DNA from: Flavobacteriaceae bacterium
GTDB taxonomy: Bacteria > Bacteroidota > Bacteroidia > Flavobacteriales > Flavobacteriaceae
Direction: 5' to 3'
DNA: 64,000 nt
Assembly (NCBI GenBank): GCA_030148025.1
Contig: JASBUG010000023.1
Location: 186,001-250,000 of the forward strand
Part shown: positions 9,706 to 18,042 of the stretch, piece by piece
Numbering within the stretch: position 1 is the stretch's first letter
Layout of the letters: each line of letters begins with the position of its first letter
Notes under the pieces: model-generated
The model's input: only the letters and a program-made list of their open reading frames with translations
What the model was told of the DNA's origin: nothing
Database searches by the model: none
Translations under genes and position numbers: made by a program

Positions 9706-9778
9706 AGTCGTGCGATTAAGTTTGATTTTAAATTATAGTGTTTCAAAAATCTAAAAAAAAAGTATAGCAACCAACTAA

Positions 9779-11539
9779 TTATGATATTTCTTTTTCAGAG
9801 AGTTGTTTTAAATAGAGCTCTTTATAGTAACCATCTACGTTTATAAGCTGTTCGTGAGTGCCCTCTTGAATGGTTTTTCCTTCATCGAGTACAATGATCT
9901 TATTAGCATTTTTAGCTGAAGAGATTCTGTGGCTTACAATAATGGTTGTTTTACCTTTAGATACTTGCTCTAGATTATTAAGGATTTTTTCTTCTGTCTC
10001 AGTGTCTACGGCAGATAAGCAATCATCTAACAATAGAATTTCAGGGTTTTTAATAATGGCTCTTGCTATAGAAACACGCTGTTTTTGCCCACCAGAAAGC
10101 GTAATACCCCGTTCTCCCAGCACAGTATCATAACCATTAGCGAAGTTGACAATGTTTTTGTGTACTACTGCATTTTTAGCAGCTTGAATAACATCTTCAT
10201 CAGTAGCGTTAACCGATCCAAATTTTATATTGTTCTTAATGCTGTCTGAAAATAAAAAGGCATCCTGAGGAACAAAACCAATACTGTTTCTAAGGTCATT
10301 CAAATTAATATCTCTAATAGATTTATTGTCTATGGTTAAGCTCCCTTTGTTAATATCATAAAGACGTCCAATAAGATCTAAAATAGTTGATTTTCCAGAG
10401 CCTGTTTTTCCAATTATGGCTAGCGTTTCTCCTTTGTTAATGTTAAAGCTAACTCCTTTTAATGCTTCAATATTGGTGTCTTCGTATGTAAAATGTACAT
10501 TGTTAAAAGCTATGGCACCTTCTATTTGTGATGATGAATCAACAAGGTTTTTAATTTCAGGCTCTTCCTTTAAAAATTCGTTTATACGTTTTTGAGAAGC
10601 TTCGGCCTGTTGTACGATAGAAGTTACCCATCCTACAGTAGCTACTGGCCACGTAAGCATGTTTACATATATAATGAATTCGGCTATGGTTCCTAAGCTT
10701 TCAATCTCACCATTAATATATTGTAAACCGCCAATATAAATTACTAGTAAATTACTTGCTCCAATAAGTAAGATCATTAAAGGGAAGAACAATGCTTGTA
10801 CCTTGGTAAGGTTAATTTGTTTTTGCCTGTTTTCTGTCGATAGTGTTTCAAACGATGTATTAGTTTGAGTTTCTATTCCGTAAGCTTTAATTACCGAAAT
10901 TCCACTAAAAGACTCTTGGGCAAATGTTGATAATTTTGAAAGATATTCTTGTACAATCGTACTACGCTTGTGTATTTCTTTACTTAATATATAAATCGCT
11001 ATAGATAATATAGGTAATGGGATAATGGTATACAGTGTAAGCTTTGGTGCTTGATTGAACATATAGATCAAAGCAATAACAAATAAGGTAATAGTATTAA
11101 TAGTATACATTATTGCTGGACCTACATACATTCGTACTTTTCCAACATCTTCACTTATTCGATTCATCAAATCTCCAGTACGATTCTTTTTATAGAAATT
11201 AAGAGATAAGCGTTGATATTGTTGATAGATCTCATTTTTAAGATCGAATTCAATATATCTGGATACGTTAATAATAGTTTGTCGCATTAAAAAGGTAAAA
11301 CCACCTGCAATTAATGCTGCACCAATAATGTATAAGATGTTTAAGACCAATTCTTGCTTTACAATAGCAATATCTGTAACGGTTCCTTTTCTAAATTCGT
11401 CAACTACATTTATTGACTGACGTATTAAACGAGGGGTGAAAAGCAAGAAGATCCTTGCAACTACAGTTATTACTACGCCTACTAGTAATTGATATTTATA
11501 CTTTAGAAAGTATTTATTAAGATGCTGTAATTCTTTCAT
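9779..11539 (-). CDS. ABC exporter, fused permease and ATPase (MsbA/MdlB-like)
   Basis: 586-residue half-transporter: six membrane helices (about residues 15-310) followed by the nucleotide-binding domain. Walker A is IGKTGSGKST, the signature is LSGGQKQR, Walker B is ILLLDD and the H-loop is IIVSHR. It works as a homo- or heterodimer in the inner membrane and exports lipids, drugs or peptides; the substrate cannot be read from sequence. It begins a minus-strand unit with the PUR gene 73 bp behind it. The divergent neighbour is the leucine dehydrogenase gene. Confidence 0.93.
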   Translation of the reverse strand: MKELQHLNKYFLKYKYQLLVGVVITVVARIFLLFTPRLIRQSINVVDEFRKGTVTDIAIVKQELVLNILYIIGAALIAGGFTFLMRQTIINVSRYIEFDLKNEIYQQYQRLSLNFYKKNRTGDLMNRISEDVGKVRMYVGPAIMYTINTITLFVIALIYMFNQAPKLTLYTIIPLPILSIAIYILSKEIHKRSTIVQEYLSKLSTFAQESFSGISVIKAYGIETQTNTSFETLSTENRQKQINLTKVQALFFPLMILLIGASNLLVIYIGGLQYINGEIESLGTIAEFIIYVNMLTWPVATVGWVTSIVQQAEASQKRINEFLKEEPEIKNLVDSSSQIEGAIAFNNVHFTYEDTNIEALKGVSFNINKGETLAIIGKTGSGKSTILDLIGRLYDINKGSLTIDNKSIRDINLNDLRNSIGFVPQDAFLFSDSIKNNIKFGSVNATDEDVIQAAKNAVVHKNIVNFANGYDTVLGERGITLSGGQKQRVSIARAIIKNPEILLLDDCLSAVDTETEEKILNNLEQVSKGKTTIIVSHRISSAKNANKIIVLDEGKTIQEGTHEQLINVDGYYKELYLKQLSEKEIS

Positions 11540-11597
11540 TTACAATTTTTGAATTGATAACACGAAATTATCGATTTCGTATTTTAACGAATGCTTT

Positions 11598-11629
11598 TTT
11601 GTTTAAAATGTAATATTAGGTTATTTTTG
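11598..11629 (+). promoter_or_regulatory. promoter of the amino-acid dehydrogenase gene
   Basis: Bacteroidota-type promoter: TTTG at 11598-11601, a 20-bp spacer and TATTTTTG at 11622-11629, about 60 bp before the start codon at 11691. Confidence 0.7.
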
Positions 11630-11690
11630 CACGCTGTTATTATAAAGTTTTCAAAAAAAAACAATAACACATAACTAAAAAACAATAGCG

Positions 11691-12794
11691 ATGATTTCAG
11701 ACATCATTAACTCCAAAGACATCAAAAAAGTAGATCCAGTATTTGGGCAACTTTCATTTGATAACCATGAACAAGTTGTTTTTTGCAACGACAAAGATAC
11801 AGGTTTAAAAGCAATAATAGGAATACATAATACGGTTTTAGGGCCAGCACTTGGTGGTACTAGAATGTGGCAATATAACAATGAGTGGGAAGCGCTAAAC
11901 GATGTGCTTCGTTTGTCAAGAGGAATGACCTTTAAAGCAGCCATTACAGGGTTAAACCTTGGTGGTGGTAAAGCCGTAATAATAGGCGATGCTAAAACTC
12001 AAAAAACACCAGAGCTTATGAAGCGTTTTGGTGAATTTGTACACTCTTTAAGCGGGAAGTATATAACCGCAGAAGACGTTGGTATGGAAACTTCAGATAT
12101 GGATCTGGTACGTGAGGTTACGCCTTATGTTACTGGTATTTCTGAAAGTAAAGGAGGTGCAGGAAACCCATCACCAATTACAGCTTATGGCGTATATATG
12201 GGGATGAAAGCTGCCGCAAAATATAAATTTGGAAGCGATATTCTAGAAGGTAAAAAAGTAGTTGTTCAAGGTATTGGTCATGTTGGTGAAACACTAGTAG
12301 AGCATTTAACTAATGAAGGTGCAAAAGTGCTTATTACCGATATTAATGAAGAACGTTTACAAGCAGTAAGTTCAAAATACGGAGCCGAAATTTACAAAGG
12401 GCACGATATTTATAGTGAGTCGATGGATATTTATGCTCCTTGTGCTTTAGGAGCTACTGTTAATGATGATACGGTTTACAAACTAAAAGCTGAGGTTATT
12501 GCTGGAGCTGCTAATAACCAACTTGCTATTGAAGATAAACACGGAGCAATTTTGCAACAAAGAGGTATAGTATACGCTCCAGATTTCTTAATTAATGCTG
12601 GAGGTATTATTAATGTATATGCAGAACTTGAAGGCTATGGTCGTCAAGAAATAAACAGAAAGACAGAAAACATTTATAATACTACTTTAGAAATATTAGA
12701 AAATGCTACTGCAAATAGTATTACTACTAATCAGGCGGCATTAAATATTGCTAGAGAAAGAATTGCAACAAGAAAAAAAGAGAATTCTAAATAA
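11691..12794 (+). CDS. Glu/Leu/Phe/Val dehydrogenase (leucine dehydrogenase type)
   Basis: NAD-dependent oxidative deaminase of branched-chain amino acids, 367 residues, the usual length. The substrate-binding lysines are in the blocks RGMTFKAAITGLNLGGGKAVI, and the Rossmann motif is VVQGIGHVGETL. Leucine dehydrogenase would feed leucine breakdown, of which HMG-CoA lyase at 20119 is a later step. It has its own promoter and a 100-bp gap before nusB, where a second promoter begins. Substrate preference between Leu, Val and Phe is not certain. Confidence 0.92.
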   Translation: MISDIINSKDIKKVDPVFGQLSFDNHEQVVFCNDKDTGLKAIIGIHNTVLGPALGGTRMWQYNNEWEALNDVLRLSRGMTFKAAITGLNLGGGKAVIIGDAKTQKTPELMKRFGEFVHSLSGKYITAEDVGMETSDMDLVREVTPYVTGISESKGGAGNPSPITAYGVYMGMKAAAKYKFGSDILEGKKVVVQGIGHVGETLVEHLTNEGAKVLITDINEERLQAVSSKYGAEIYKGHDIYSESMDIYAPCALGATVNDDTVYKLKAEVIAGAANNQLAIEDKHGAILQQRGIVYAPDFLINAGGIINVYAELEGYGRQEINRKTENIYNTTLEILENATANSITTNQAALNIARERIATRKKENSK

Positions 12795-12812
12795 ATTCTT
12801 TTAAAATAATAT

Positions 12813-12820
12813 TATTTTTG
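12813..12820 (+). promoter_or_regulatory. nusB promoter -7 element
   Basis: TATTTTTG lies about 77 bp before the nusB start codon and directly before a perfect hairpin, which would then form at the very 5' end of the nusB mRNA. Confidence 0.6.
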
Positions 12821-12822
12821 CG

Positions 12823-12846
12823 GGGCGAAAGCATAGGCTTTCGCCC
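12823..12846 (+). other. perfect hairpin at the 5' end of the nusB leader
   Basis: GGGCGAAAGC and GCTTTCGCCC form a 10-bp GC-rich stem with a 4-nt loop (ATAG), unusual in this AT-rich DNA. There is no T-run after it, so it is not a good terminator of the upstream gene. Its position right after the -7 element suggests a 5'-cap-like stabilising or regulatory structure of the nusB mRNA. Confidence 0.6.
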
Positions 12847-12896
12847 TTAATTTTGAATTTAAACGTATCAATCAGGATTAAAAAAGTTCTTTAAAT

Positions 12897-13841
12897 ATGC
12901 TTAACAGACGACATATTCGTATAAAAGTAATGCAAATTATATATGCATTTCAAGGAAGTGAAAGTGATGATCTTAAAAAAAACGAACGCTTCCTGCTTCA
13001 AAGCATGGAGAATATGTATAACCTATATCTTCTAGTTTTGTCTTTAATGATAGAAGTACAAGCAAAAGCTGAAGATTATTTGGTTAAATCACAAAAGAAG
13101 CATTTAGCTACTTCAGAAGAGAAAAATCCAAATAGAAAATTTATAAACAACGAACTTTTAGCATTGCTTAAAAACAATGCGTTATTGGCTGAAGAGCTTG
13201 AAAACAGAAAGATCAATAATTGGAAGCTCGACGATGAGTATGTAGATATACTTTTTAGAGCCCTATTAGATAGCGAGCTTTATAAAGACTATATGGCTAC
13301 AAAAGTGTCTACTTTTAAAGAAGACAAACTGTTTGTAATAGATATGTTTAAAGAAATCATCGCGCCCAACGATAAGCTTTATGAATATTTGGAAGATAAA
13401 AATATTACTTGGCTTGATGATTTGCCTGTAATAAATACCACTATAGTTAAACTACTTAGAAAAGTAAAAGCGCAAACTACAGAAAGCCATTTTGTGCCAA
13501 AATTGTTTAAAGATTTAGACGATAGAGATTTTGCTACAGATTTGTTGAAGAAAACCTTGTTGAATTTATCTGCTTATAGTAAGGAAATAGAGGGGAAGAC
13601 AGCCAACTGGGACAAAGAGCGTATTGCTAATATAGATTTTGTGCTTTTACAAATGGCAATTTGTGAATTCCAAAAGTTTCCATCTATTCCAGTTAAAGTA
13701 ACAATTAATGAATATTTAGAAATAGCAAAAGAGTATTCTACACCAAAAAGTAGCGTATTTATTAACGGAATTTTGGACAAATTGGTTAAGGAATATACTG
13801 ATAAAGGAACGTTAAATAAAATAGGCCGTGGATTGATGTAA
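12897..13841 (+). CDS. nusB: transcription antitermination factor NusB, long Bacteroidota form
   Basis: 314 residues, about twice the length of E. coli NusB. The N-terminus MLNRRHIRIKVMQIIYAFQ matches the NusB start, then comes a long inserted helical region, and the C-terminal NusB core resumes around residues 200-305 (NIDFVLLQMAICEF, PVKVTINEYLEIAKEYSTPKSSVFINGILDKL). NusB with S10 supports antitermination in rRNA operons. The next genes on the strand are the DUF1573 lipoprotein and yajC, a common order in Flavobacteriia. Confidence 0.94.
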   Translation: MLNRRHIRIKVMQIIYAFQGSESDDLKKNERFLLQSMENMYNLYLLVLSLMIEVQAKAEDYLVKSQKKHLATSEEKNPNRKFINNELLALLKNNALLAEELENRKINNWKLDDEYVDILFRALLDSELYKDYMATKVSTFKEDKLFVIDMFKEIIAPNDKLYEYLEDKNITWLDDLPVINTTIVKLLRKVKAQTTESHFVPKLFKDLDDRDFATDLLKKTLLNLSAYSKEIEGKTANWDKERIANIDFVLLQMAICEFQKFPSIPVKVTINEYLEIAKEYSTPKSSVFINGILDKLVKEYTDKGTLNKIGRGLM

Positions 13842-13936
13842 TAAAAAATTTATTACATTTATGGCCGAAAACAACCGAAAATAAAGAACTAGTAACCCAA
13901 ATGTTTATCTTGAATAGACAATTAAAAATGAAAATT

Positions 13937-14419
13937 ATGAAAAAAGTAATTTTAGGATTAAGCGCATTATGTATGGTAGCGTTTACCTCTTGTAAAGAAG
14001 ATGCTACAAGTAAGATCAAGTCTGAAAATGTATCACAAGCAGCAGAGAGAGATGCAGTAGCTGGAGATTTTCCAGTATTAACTTTCGATAAAAAAGAACA
14101 CGATTTTGGTGAAATAGAAAATGGTACGCCAGTAGAAACTGTATTTGCATACACTAACACAGGTAAAGCACCATTGGTAATTACAGATATTAAAAGTACT
14201 TGTGGATGTACAGTACCTCAAGATTGGAGTAAAGAGCCTTTAGCTCCTGGATCTTCAGCTAAGTTTACTGTTAAATTTAATGGTAAAGGTGCTAACAACG
14301 TAACAAAAACAGTTACAGTAACAGCAAATACAGAGAGTGGTAAGGAAACTGTAAAGATCAAGGCATTTATTAAGCCAGATCCAAATGCAAAGCCAACACC
14401 AACACCTCAAGTACAATAA
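13937..14419 (+). CDS. DUF1573 lipoprotein
   Basis: Envelope lipoprotein: the signal peptide MKKVILGLSALCMVAFTSC ends in a lipobox (FTSC), so the start at 13937 (or 13928) is preferred over 13901. The DUF1573 immunoglobulin-like domain spans about residues 45-140, with the hallmark DIKSTCGCTVP. The C-terminus is a Pro/Thr tail (PNAKPTPTPQ). DUF1573 proteins are abundant in Bacteroidota and often sit next to yajC or nusB; the function is not established. The gap to yajC is 25 bp, so they are likely one operon. Confidence 0.9.
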   Translation: MKKVILGLSALCMVAFTSCKEDATSKIKSENVSQAAERDAVAGDFPVLTFDKKEHDFGEIENGTPVETVFAYTNTGKAPLVITDIKSTCGCTVPQDWSKEPLAPGSSAKFTVKFNGKGANNVTKTVTVTANTESGKETVKIKAFIKPDPNAKPTPTPQVQ

Positions 14420-14444
14420 ATAATTAACTCTAAGAGACTGATTA

Positions 14445-14732
14445 ATGGAGGCATTAGGACCATATTTTCCGTTTATAGCAATGTTTGCAGTAGTGTATTT
14501 CTTTATGATTGCACCGCAAATGAAACGTGCTAAACAGGAAAAGAACTTTGCTAAAGAAATGAAGCGTGGCGATAAGGTAATTACCAAAAGCGGCATGCAT
14601 GGTAAAATAGTTGAATTGAGCGATAAAGATAGCTCTTGTGTGATCGAAACATCGGCAGGAAAGATCAAGTTTGAGCGCTCTGCCATTTCTATGGAAATGA
14701 GTAAAAAACTAAATCAGCCAGCTAGCAAGTAA
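14445..14732 (+). CDS. yajC: preprotein translocase accessory subunit YajC
   Basis: 95-residue single-pass inner-membrane protein. An N-terminal helix (PYFPFIAMFAVVYFFMIAPQ) is followed by the family block KRAKQEKNFAKEMKRGDKVITKSGMHGKI. It associates with SecDF in the Sec pathway. It is the last gene of the nusB unit and a strong terminator follows at 14751. In many relatives coaE comes next; here the accessory cassette-like insert follows instead. Confidence 0.95.
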   Translation: MEALGPYFPFIAMFAVVYFFMIAPQMKRAKQEKNFAKEMKRGDKVITKSGMHGKIVELSDKDSSCVIETSAGKIKFERSAISMEMSKKLNQPASK

Positions 14733-14750
14733 AATAAAACTTATAGTATT

Positions 14751-14783
14751 AAAAGGGCAACTCAAACGAGTTGCCCTTTTTTT
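14751..14783 (+). terminator. Rho-independent terminator after yajC
   Basis: AAAAGGGCAACTC with its complement GAGTTGCCCTTTT around a 4-nt loop, ending in seven or more T residues. It closes the nusB-yajC transcription unit. Confidence 0.9.
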
Positions 14784-14800
14784 ATTCATTTTTAAATTGT

Positions 14801-14904
14801 TGCTAACGGTTCGTGTATGATTAGTTACGGGAAATCAGTTATGATTTTCCAATGAGTAAACAAGTTAATTAATTCCTCGGAATTAATTATACATGGTGTT
14901 GTGC
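14801..14904 (-). repeat. attC-like imperfect palindrome
   Basis: A 104-bp imperfect inverted repeat. The arms 14813-14833 (starting GTGTATGATTAGTT) and 14873-14894 (ending AATTAATTATACAT) are complementary at most positions. The outermost 7-mers are TGCTAAC and GTTGTGC, near complements like the RYYYAAC and GTTRRRY core sites of integron attC sites. It lies directly downstream of the PIN-like gene on the minus strand, the place an attC has in a gene cassette. It could instead be a MITE-like or REP-like element. Confidence 0.55.
14803..14812. repeat. 10-bp direct repeat, copy 1
   Basis: CTAACGGTTC, identical to 16065-16074 (GAACCGTTAG on the minus strand). The pair bounds the PIN-like module, as expected for a site-specific insertion at a GTTAG core. 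Confidence 0.7.
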
Positions 14905-14911
14905 ATAGTTT

Positions 14912-15745
14912 TTATTCAGTTAAGCTTTTTAAATCTTGTTCTAATTCTGTTGTTCCATTTTTTAGTTTACAAGTCTTAATTAGTTTTGAGTCGCTTTTGA
15001 AATACTCAAATAGGAATTTTGATTTATGATAACACTTATTGTCATTTGTTATAAAAGCTTTACACATTGAACCATAAGCAGAGTGTTTAGAATCATTAAG
15101 AAGATTACTAAAATTTCCTTTTTCGCTCATTGAATCTGGAAAAAAACCAATAAGGTCTAAATTCATATAAGCCGTCGTATAGTAATCAATGTAAGTCAAA
15201 GGATTGGTTGATGTATCTCCTCTTAATTGTAATCCGAATTCTATAAATTCTTTTAGCGATTTACTAATTCCCATCATTTTAATTAATTCGTCAAGTTGGG
15301 AAACAGTAAAATTGCAAATACTTTTCGGGTCTAAATTGAAATGTGCTTTTATTATATCATCTCTCAAAGATCCATAATTGTCAGCCATTAGTTTCACAAC
15401 TGCTTGCCATTGAACTAATGGTGCTGTTGAGTTGTCAGTCACATTGGTTTCATAAAATTCAATCGCGTTTCGATATTCTAAATCCACATAATCTCTCCCA
15501 AAGTATTTAACAATAACCAAATCTTTAGTTTTTTTTGAAAGGTACTTGAGGTCACTTTTTCTTCTTTCAGAAGAGTCTGTAGATGTTTTTTCTAAATCTC
15601 CAAGATGAGCATCTGAATAAACTAAAGTTATCTTTTCAGAATTATTATTTAAGAAGTCGTTCAGAACTATATGAGGATTCAATTTGGGATTTTTGAGAAT
15701 TGAAAACAAATTCCAATCTATATATGTTAAATCCTCTTTTCGCAT
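14912..15745 (-). CDS. PIN-like domain protein
   Basis: 277-residue protein read here as a PIN-like nuclease-fold protein. The N-terminus LTYIDWNLFSILKNP (Asp10, Asn12) matches the first acidic PIN strand, LVYSDAHLGDL (Asp45, His47, Asp50) the next block, and the C-terminal DSKHSAYGSMCKAFITND (Asp218, Asp235) with KSKFLFEYF the last. Related proteins occur as stand-alone accessory genes in many bacteria and may be RNases, toxins or defence proteins; activity is unproven. It lies 13 bp after the small membrane protein gene inside the cassette-like insert. Confidence 0.7.
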   Translation of the reverse strand: MRKEDLTYIDWNLFSILKNPKLNPHIVLNDFLNNNSEKITLVYSDAHLGDLEKTSTDSSERRKSDLKYLSKKTKDLVIVKYFGRDYVDLEYRNAIEFYETNVTDNSTAPLVQWQAVVKLMADNYGSLRDDIIKAHFNLDPKSICNFTVSQLDELIKMMGISKSLKEFIEFGLQLRGDTSTNPLTYIDYYTTAYMNLDLIGFFPDSMSEKGNFSNLLNDSKHSAYGSMCKAFITNDNKCYHKSKFLFEYFKSDSKLIKTCKLKNGTTELEQDLKSLTE

Positions 15746-15758
15746 CCGACAATAAGGG

Positions 15759-15977
15759 TTAATTACTGATAATCATATTGTATATTAATAACAAAAGCGA
15801 AGCCCAAAAGAAACCTTGATATATTTTTATAATTGTTTCCTGATTCTGATACATCCATTGATTATTCGGATTACTTTTTGTAACACTTTTAATTAATCGT
15901 GTAACTGCATATTTGTTCCATAAATAAATAAAAATGGCAGTTCCAAAAACAAAAGTTATTTTTTCAAATATTGTCAT
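15759..15977 (-). CDS. small two-helix membrane protein, unknown
   Basis: 72-residue protein with two predicted membrane helices (about residues 5-22 and 52-70) and a short polar loop between them (SVTKSNPNNQWMYQNQE). No family recognised. It is followed after 13 bp by the PIN-like gene, so the two are probably cotranscribed. Whether it is an immunity, anchoring or unrelated protein cannot be said. Confidence 0.55.
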   Translation of the reverse strand: MTIFEKITFVFGTAIFIYLWNKYAVTRLIKSVTKSNPNNQWMYQNQETIIKIYQGFFWASLLLLIYNMIISN

Positions 15978-15998
15978 TTCAAATTATACACAACTAGG

Positions 15999-16021
15999 AA
16001 TATACGTACCTCCCGTATATT
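15999..16021. repeat. short inverted repeat upstream of the small membrane protein gene
   Basis: AATATACG and CGTATATT (8 bp) flank a 7-nt spacer about 22 bp upstream of the start codon at 15977. It could be an operator for the two-gene module; no other evidence. Confidence 0.35.
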
Positions 16022-16064
16022 TTAATAAATATAAAGAAAATTCTTTCAATATAAAATATTGAGC

Positions 16065-16074
16065 CTAACGGTTC
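16065..16074. repeat. 10-bp direct repeat, copy 2, at the 3' end of the YdeI/DUF1801 gene
   Basis: CTAACGGTTC. On the minus strand this is GAACCGTTAG, whose last three bases are the stop codon of the neighbouring gene, and it runs into GTTAGGC, the consensus integron core site. Confidence 0.7.
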
Positions 16075-16667
16075 TTATACTTGTCGTTTAAGCCAATACC
16101 TTGTAAGATCATTGGTGTTATTTTCTCTAGTCTGCTTAATTTAGTAGCTTCTCGTTTAGCAGTAGCTATATGTTCACAGTATTCACGTTGTTTATAAGGT
16201 GAGAGCGCATTAAAGGCTGTTTGTAGCTCGGTGTTTTTGTTTAAGGTATTTTGTAATTCTTCTGGAATGATGGTTTCTTTTTTACCACGGTTTGGTTTTA
16301 TCTCTTTCCCAGCTTTTTGATTTTCGATAGCTTCTTTTACGTATTGTAGCAGTAGGTTTTTGTCAACATCATCAATAGATGTGTAATTTAATTGACGCAT
16401 ACCTCTGGTTGTGCCTTCTTGTGCATTTCGTAATAGCTTATGCTCGTCTTTTAAAAATACACCATTAAAAAACCAGACGCCAAAGTGGTTTTTAAAAGCA
16501 CCAATACCACATACGTTTTTGTTGTTAATGGTATACGTTGGAATACTCCATTTAAGTGTTTCCTCTAATTCGGTTTGTAGCATTATAGAGCGCAATAGCG
16601 TTAATGCTTCCGACCATTTTTCGTTGGTTTCTATATATTCTTCTACAGAGCTTACTTTTTTCTTCAT
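16065..16667 (-). CDS. YdeI/OmpD-associated family protein with DUF1801 domain
   Basis: 200-residue cytosolic protein. The N-terminal half is a DUF1801 (iron-chaperone-like/YdhG) fold with LKWSIPTYTINNKNVCGIGAFKNHFGVWFF; the C-terminal half is the YdeI-type bacteriocin-protection helix region (FNALSPYKQREYCEHIATAKREATKLSRLEKITPMI). Function is not established. The stop codon is part of the GTTAG core at which the cassette-like insert begins, so the insertion left the reading frame intact. It lies 20 bp downstream of pepT on the same strand. Confidence 0.87.
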   Translation of the reverse strand: MKKKVSSVEEYIETNEKWSEALTLLRSIMLQTELEETLKWSIPTYTINNKNVCGIGAFKNHFGVWFFNGVFLKDEHKLLRNAQEGTTRGMRQLNYTSIDDVDKNLLLQYVKEAIENQKAGKEIKPNRGKKETIIPEELQNTLNKNTELQTAFNALSPYKQREYCEHIATAKREATKLSRLEKITPMILQGIGLNDKYKNR

Positions 16668-16687
16668 AATAGTTAAAGATATAAATC

Positions 16688-17929
16688 TTATTTATAACGT
16701 TCTTGCGTGAGTTCTGCAATTTTACAAATCACTTGTGTTGCTTTTAAAATACTTTCTACTGGTACATACTCGTAACGTCCATGAAAGTTATGTCCGCCCG
16801 CAAAAATATTTGGGCAAGGTAATCCCATATAACTTAATTGAGATCCGTCGGTGCCACCTCTTATAGCTTTTATTAATGGCTTTATGTCTAATTGTTTCAT
16901 TGCCTCCTCAGCAATATCAACAATATGTTTTACAGGTTCTACTTTTTCACGCATATTATAGTACTGATCTTTAATATCCAGTTCTATAACTTCTCTATTG
17001 TATTTGGCATTTATATCATCTGCTACTTTTTGCATGAGTGTTTTTCTGGCTTCAAATTTTTCACGATCATGATCGCGAATAATATATTGCAATTCTGTTT
17101 GCTCCACCTTACCTGTCATATCATGTAAATGAAAGAAGCCTTCATAACCTTCGGTATGTTCTGGTACTTCTTTTTTTGGTAAGCTATTTATAAACTCGGT
17201 AGCATAATGCATAGAGTTGATCATTTTTCCTTTTGCATATCCAGGATGTACAATCTTACCATTGATCTTAACTTTGGCGCCAGCTGCATTAAAGTTTTCA
17301 TATTCTAACTCACCCACTTGACTGCCATCCATTGTATATGCCCAGTCAGCACCAAATTTCGCAACATCAAACTTATGTGCACCACGACCAATTTCTTCAT
17401 CAGGCGTAAAACCAACTTTAATGGTACCATGTTTTATATCTGGATTATTGATCAGAAATTCCATAGCGCTAACTATTTCACAAATACCTGCTTTGTCATC
17501 AGCACCTAAAAGTGTTGTGCCATCAGTGGTGATAAGAGTTTGCCCCTTATACATTAACAAATCATCAAAATAACTAGGAGACAGTACAATGTTTTCAGCT
17601 TCATTTAAAATAATATCTAAACCATCATAATTTTCTATAATTTGAGGTTTGACATTGGCTCCGGTAAAATCTGGAGACGTATCAAAGTGAGATATAAATC
17701 CAATAGTTGGTACGTCGTGTTCTACATTACTAGGTAAAGTAGCCATGACGTATGCATTTTCGTCTATAGTGACATCGCTTAAACCAATAGCTTTTAGCTC
17801 TTCTACTAGCTTATTAGCCAGATCCCATTGTTTTTCTGTGCTAGGTGTAGTATTGCTGTTTGGGTCGCTTTCGGTATCTATAGTAACGTAGCTTATAAAT
17901 CGGTTAATTATATGTTCTCTATTTAGCAT
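16688..17929 (-). CDS. pepT: peptidase T (tripeptide aminopeptidase)
   Basis: 413 residues, the usual PepT length. M20 zinc-site blocks are visible: [58 protein letters not shown] and [18 protein letters not shown]. Cytosolic enzyme that removes the N-terminal residue of tripeptides. It heads a minus-strand pair with the YdeI-like gene and is divergent from pyrD, the two starts being about 110 bp apart. Confidence 0.96.
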   Translation of the reverse strand: MLNREHIINRFISYVTIDTESDPNSNTTPSTEKQWDLANKLVEELKAIGLSDVTIDENAYVMATLPSNVEHDVPTIGFISHFDTSPDFTGANVKPQIIENYDGLDIILNEAENIVLSPSYFDDLLMYKGQTLITTDGTTLLGADDKAGICEIVSAMEFLINNPDIKHGTIKVGFTPDEEIGRGAHKFDVAKFGADWAYTMDGSQVGELEYENFNAAGAKVKINGKIVHPGYAKGKMINSMHYATEFINSLPKKEVPEHTEGYEGFFHLHDMTGKVEQTELQYIIRDHDREKFEARKTLMQKVADDINAKYNREVIELDIKDQYYNMREKVEPVKHIVDIAEEAMKQLDIKPLIKAIRGGTDGSQLSYMGLPCPNIFAGGHNFHGRYEYVPVESILKATQVICKIAELTQERYK

Positions 17930-18017
17930 ATTTTAATTTGAGTTTCTTCAAAAATAGCCAACGGTTTTGTAAGTGGCAAGCCAAAAAATGTTTCTTTTTT
18001 TATGCATAGAATTAGTG

Positions 18018-18025
18018 TATTTTTG
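18018..18025 (+). promoter_or_regulatory. pyrD promoter -7 element
   Basis: TATTTTTG, 17 bp before the pyrD start codon, giving a leader of only about 10 nt. Confidence 0.6.
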
Positions 18026-18042
18026 CACTCAAAATCTGTATA

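Larger units (their letters stand above)
14807..16068 (-). mobile_element. putative integron-type gene cassette (PIN-like gene plus small membrane protein gene)
   Basis: About 1.26 kb inserted between the yajC terminator and the 3' end of the YdeI/DUF1801 gene. Read on the minus strand it begins TTAGGC, carries two genes of the same direction and ends in the attC-like palindrome with the sequence GAACCG before a second GTTAG. A perfect GTTAGGC core site is at 16063-16069. The structure (core site, ORFs, palindrome, core site) is that of a gene cassette, but no integrase is in the window and the identification is from layout only. Confidence 0.5.

Noticed and set aside
14807-16068. Insertion sequence or prophage remnant
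   Set aside because: No transposase, no terminal inverted repeats in the IS sense and no phage gene; the layout fits a cassette better.
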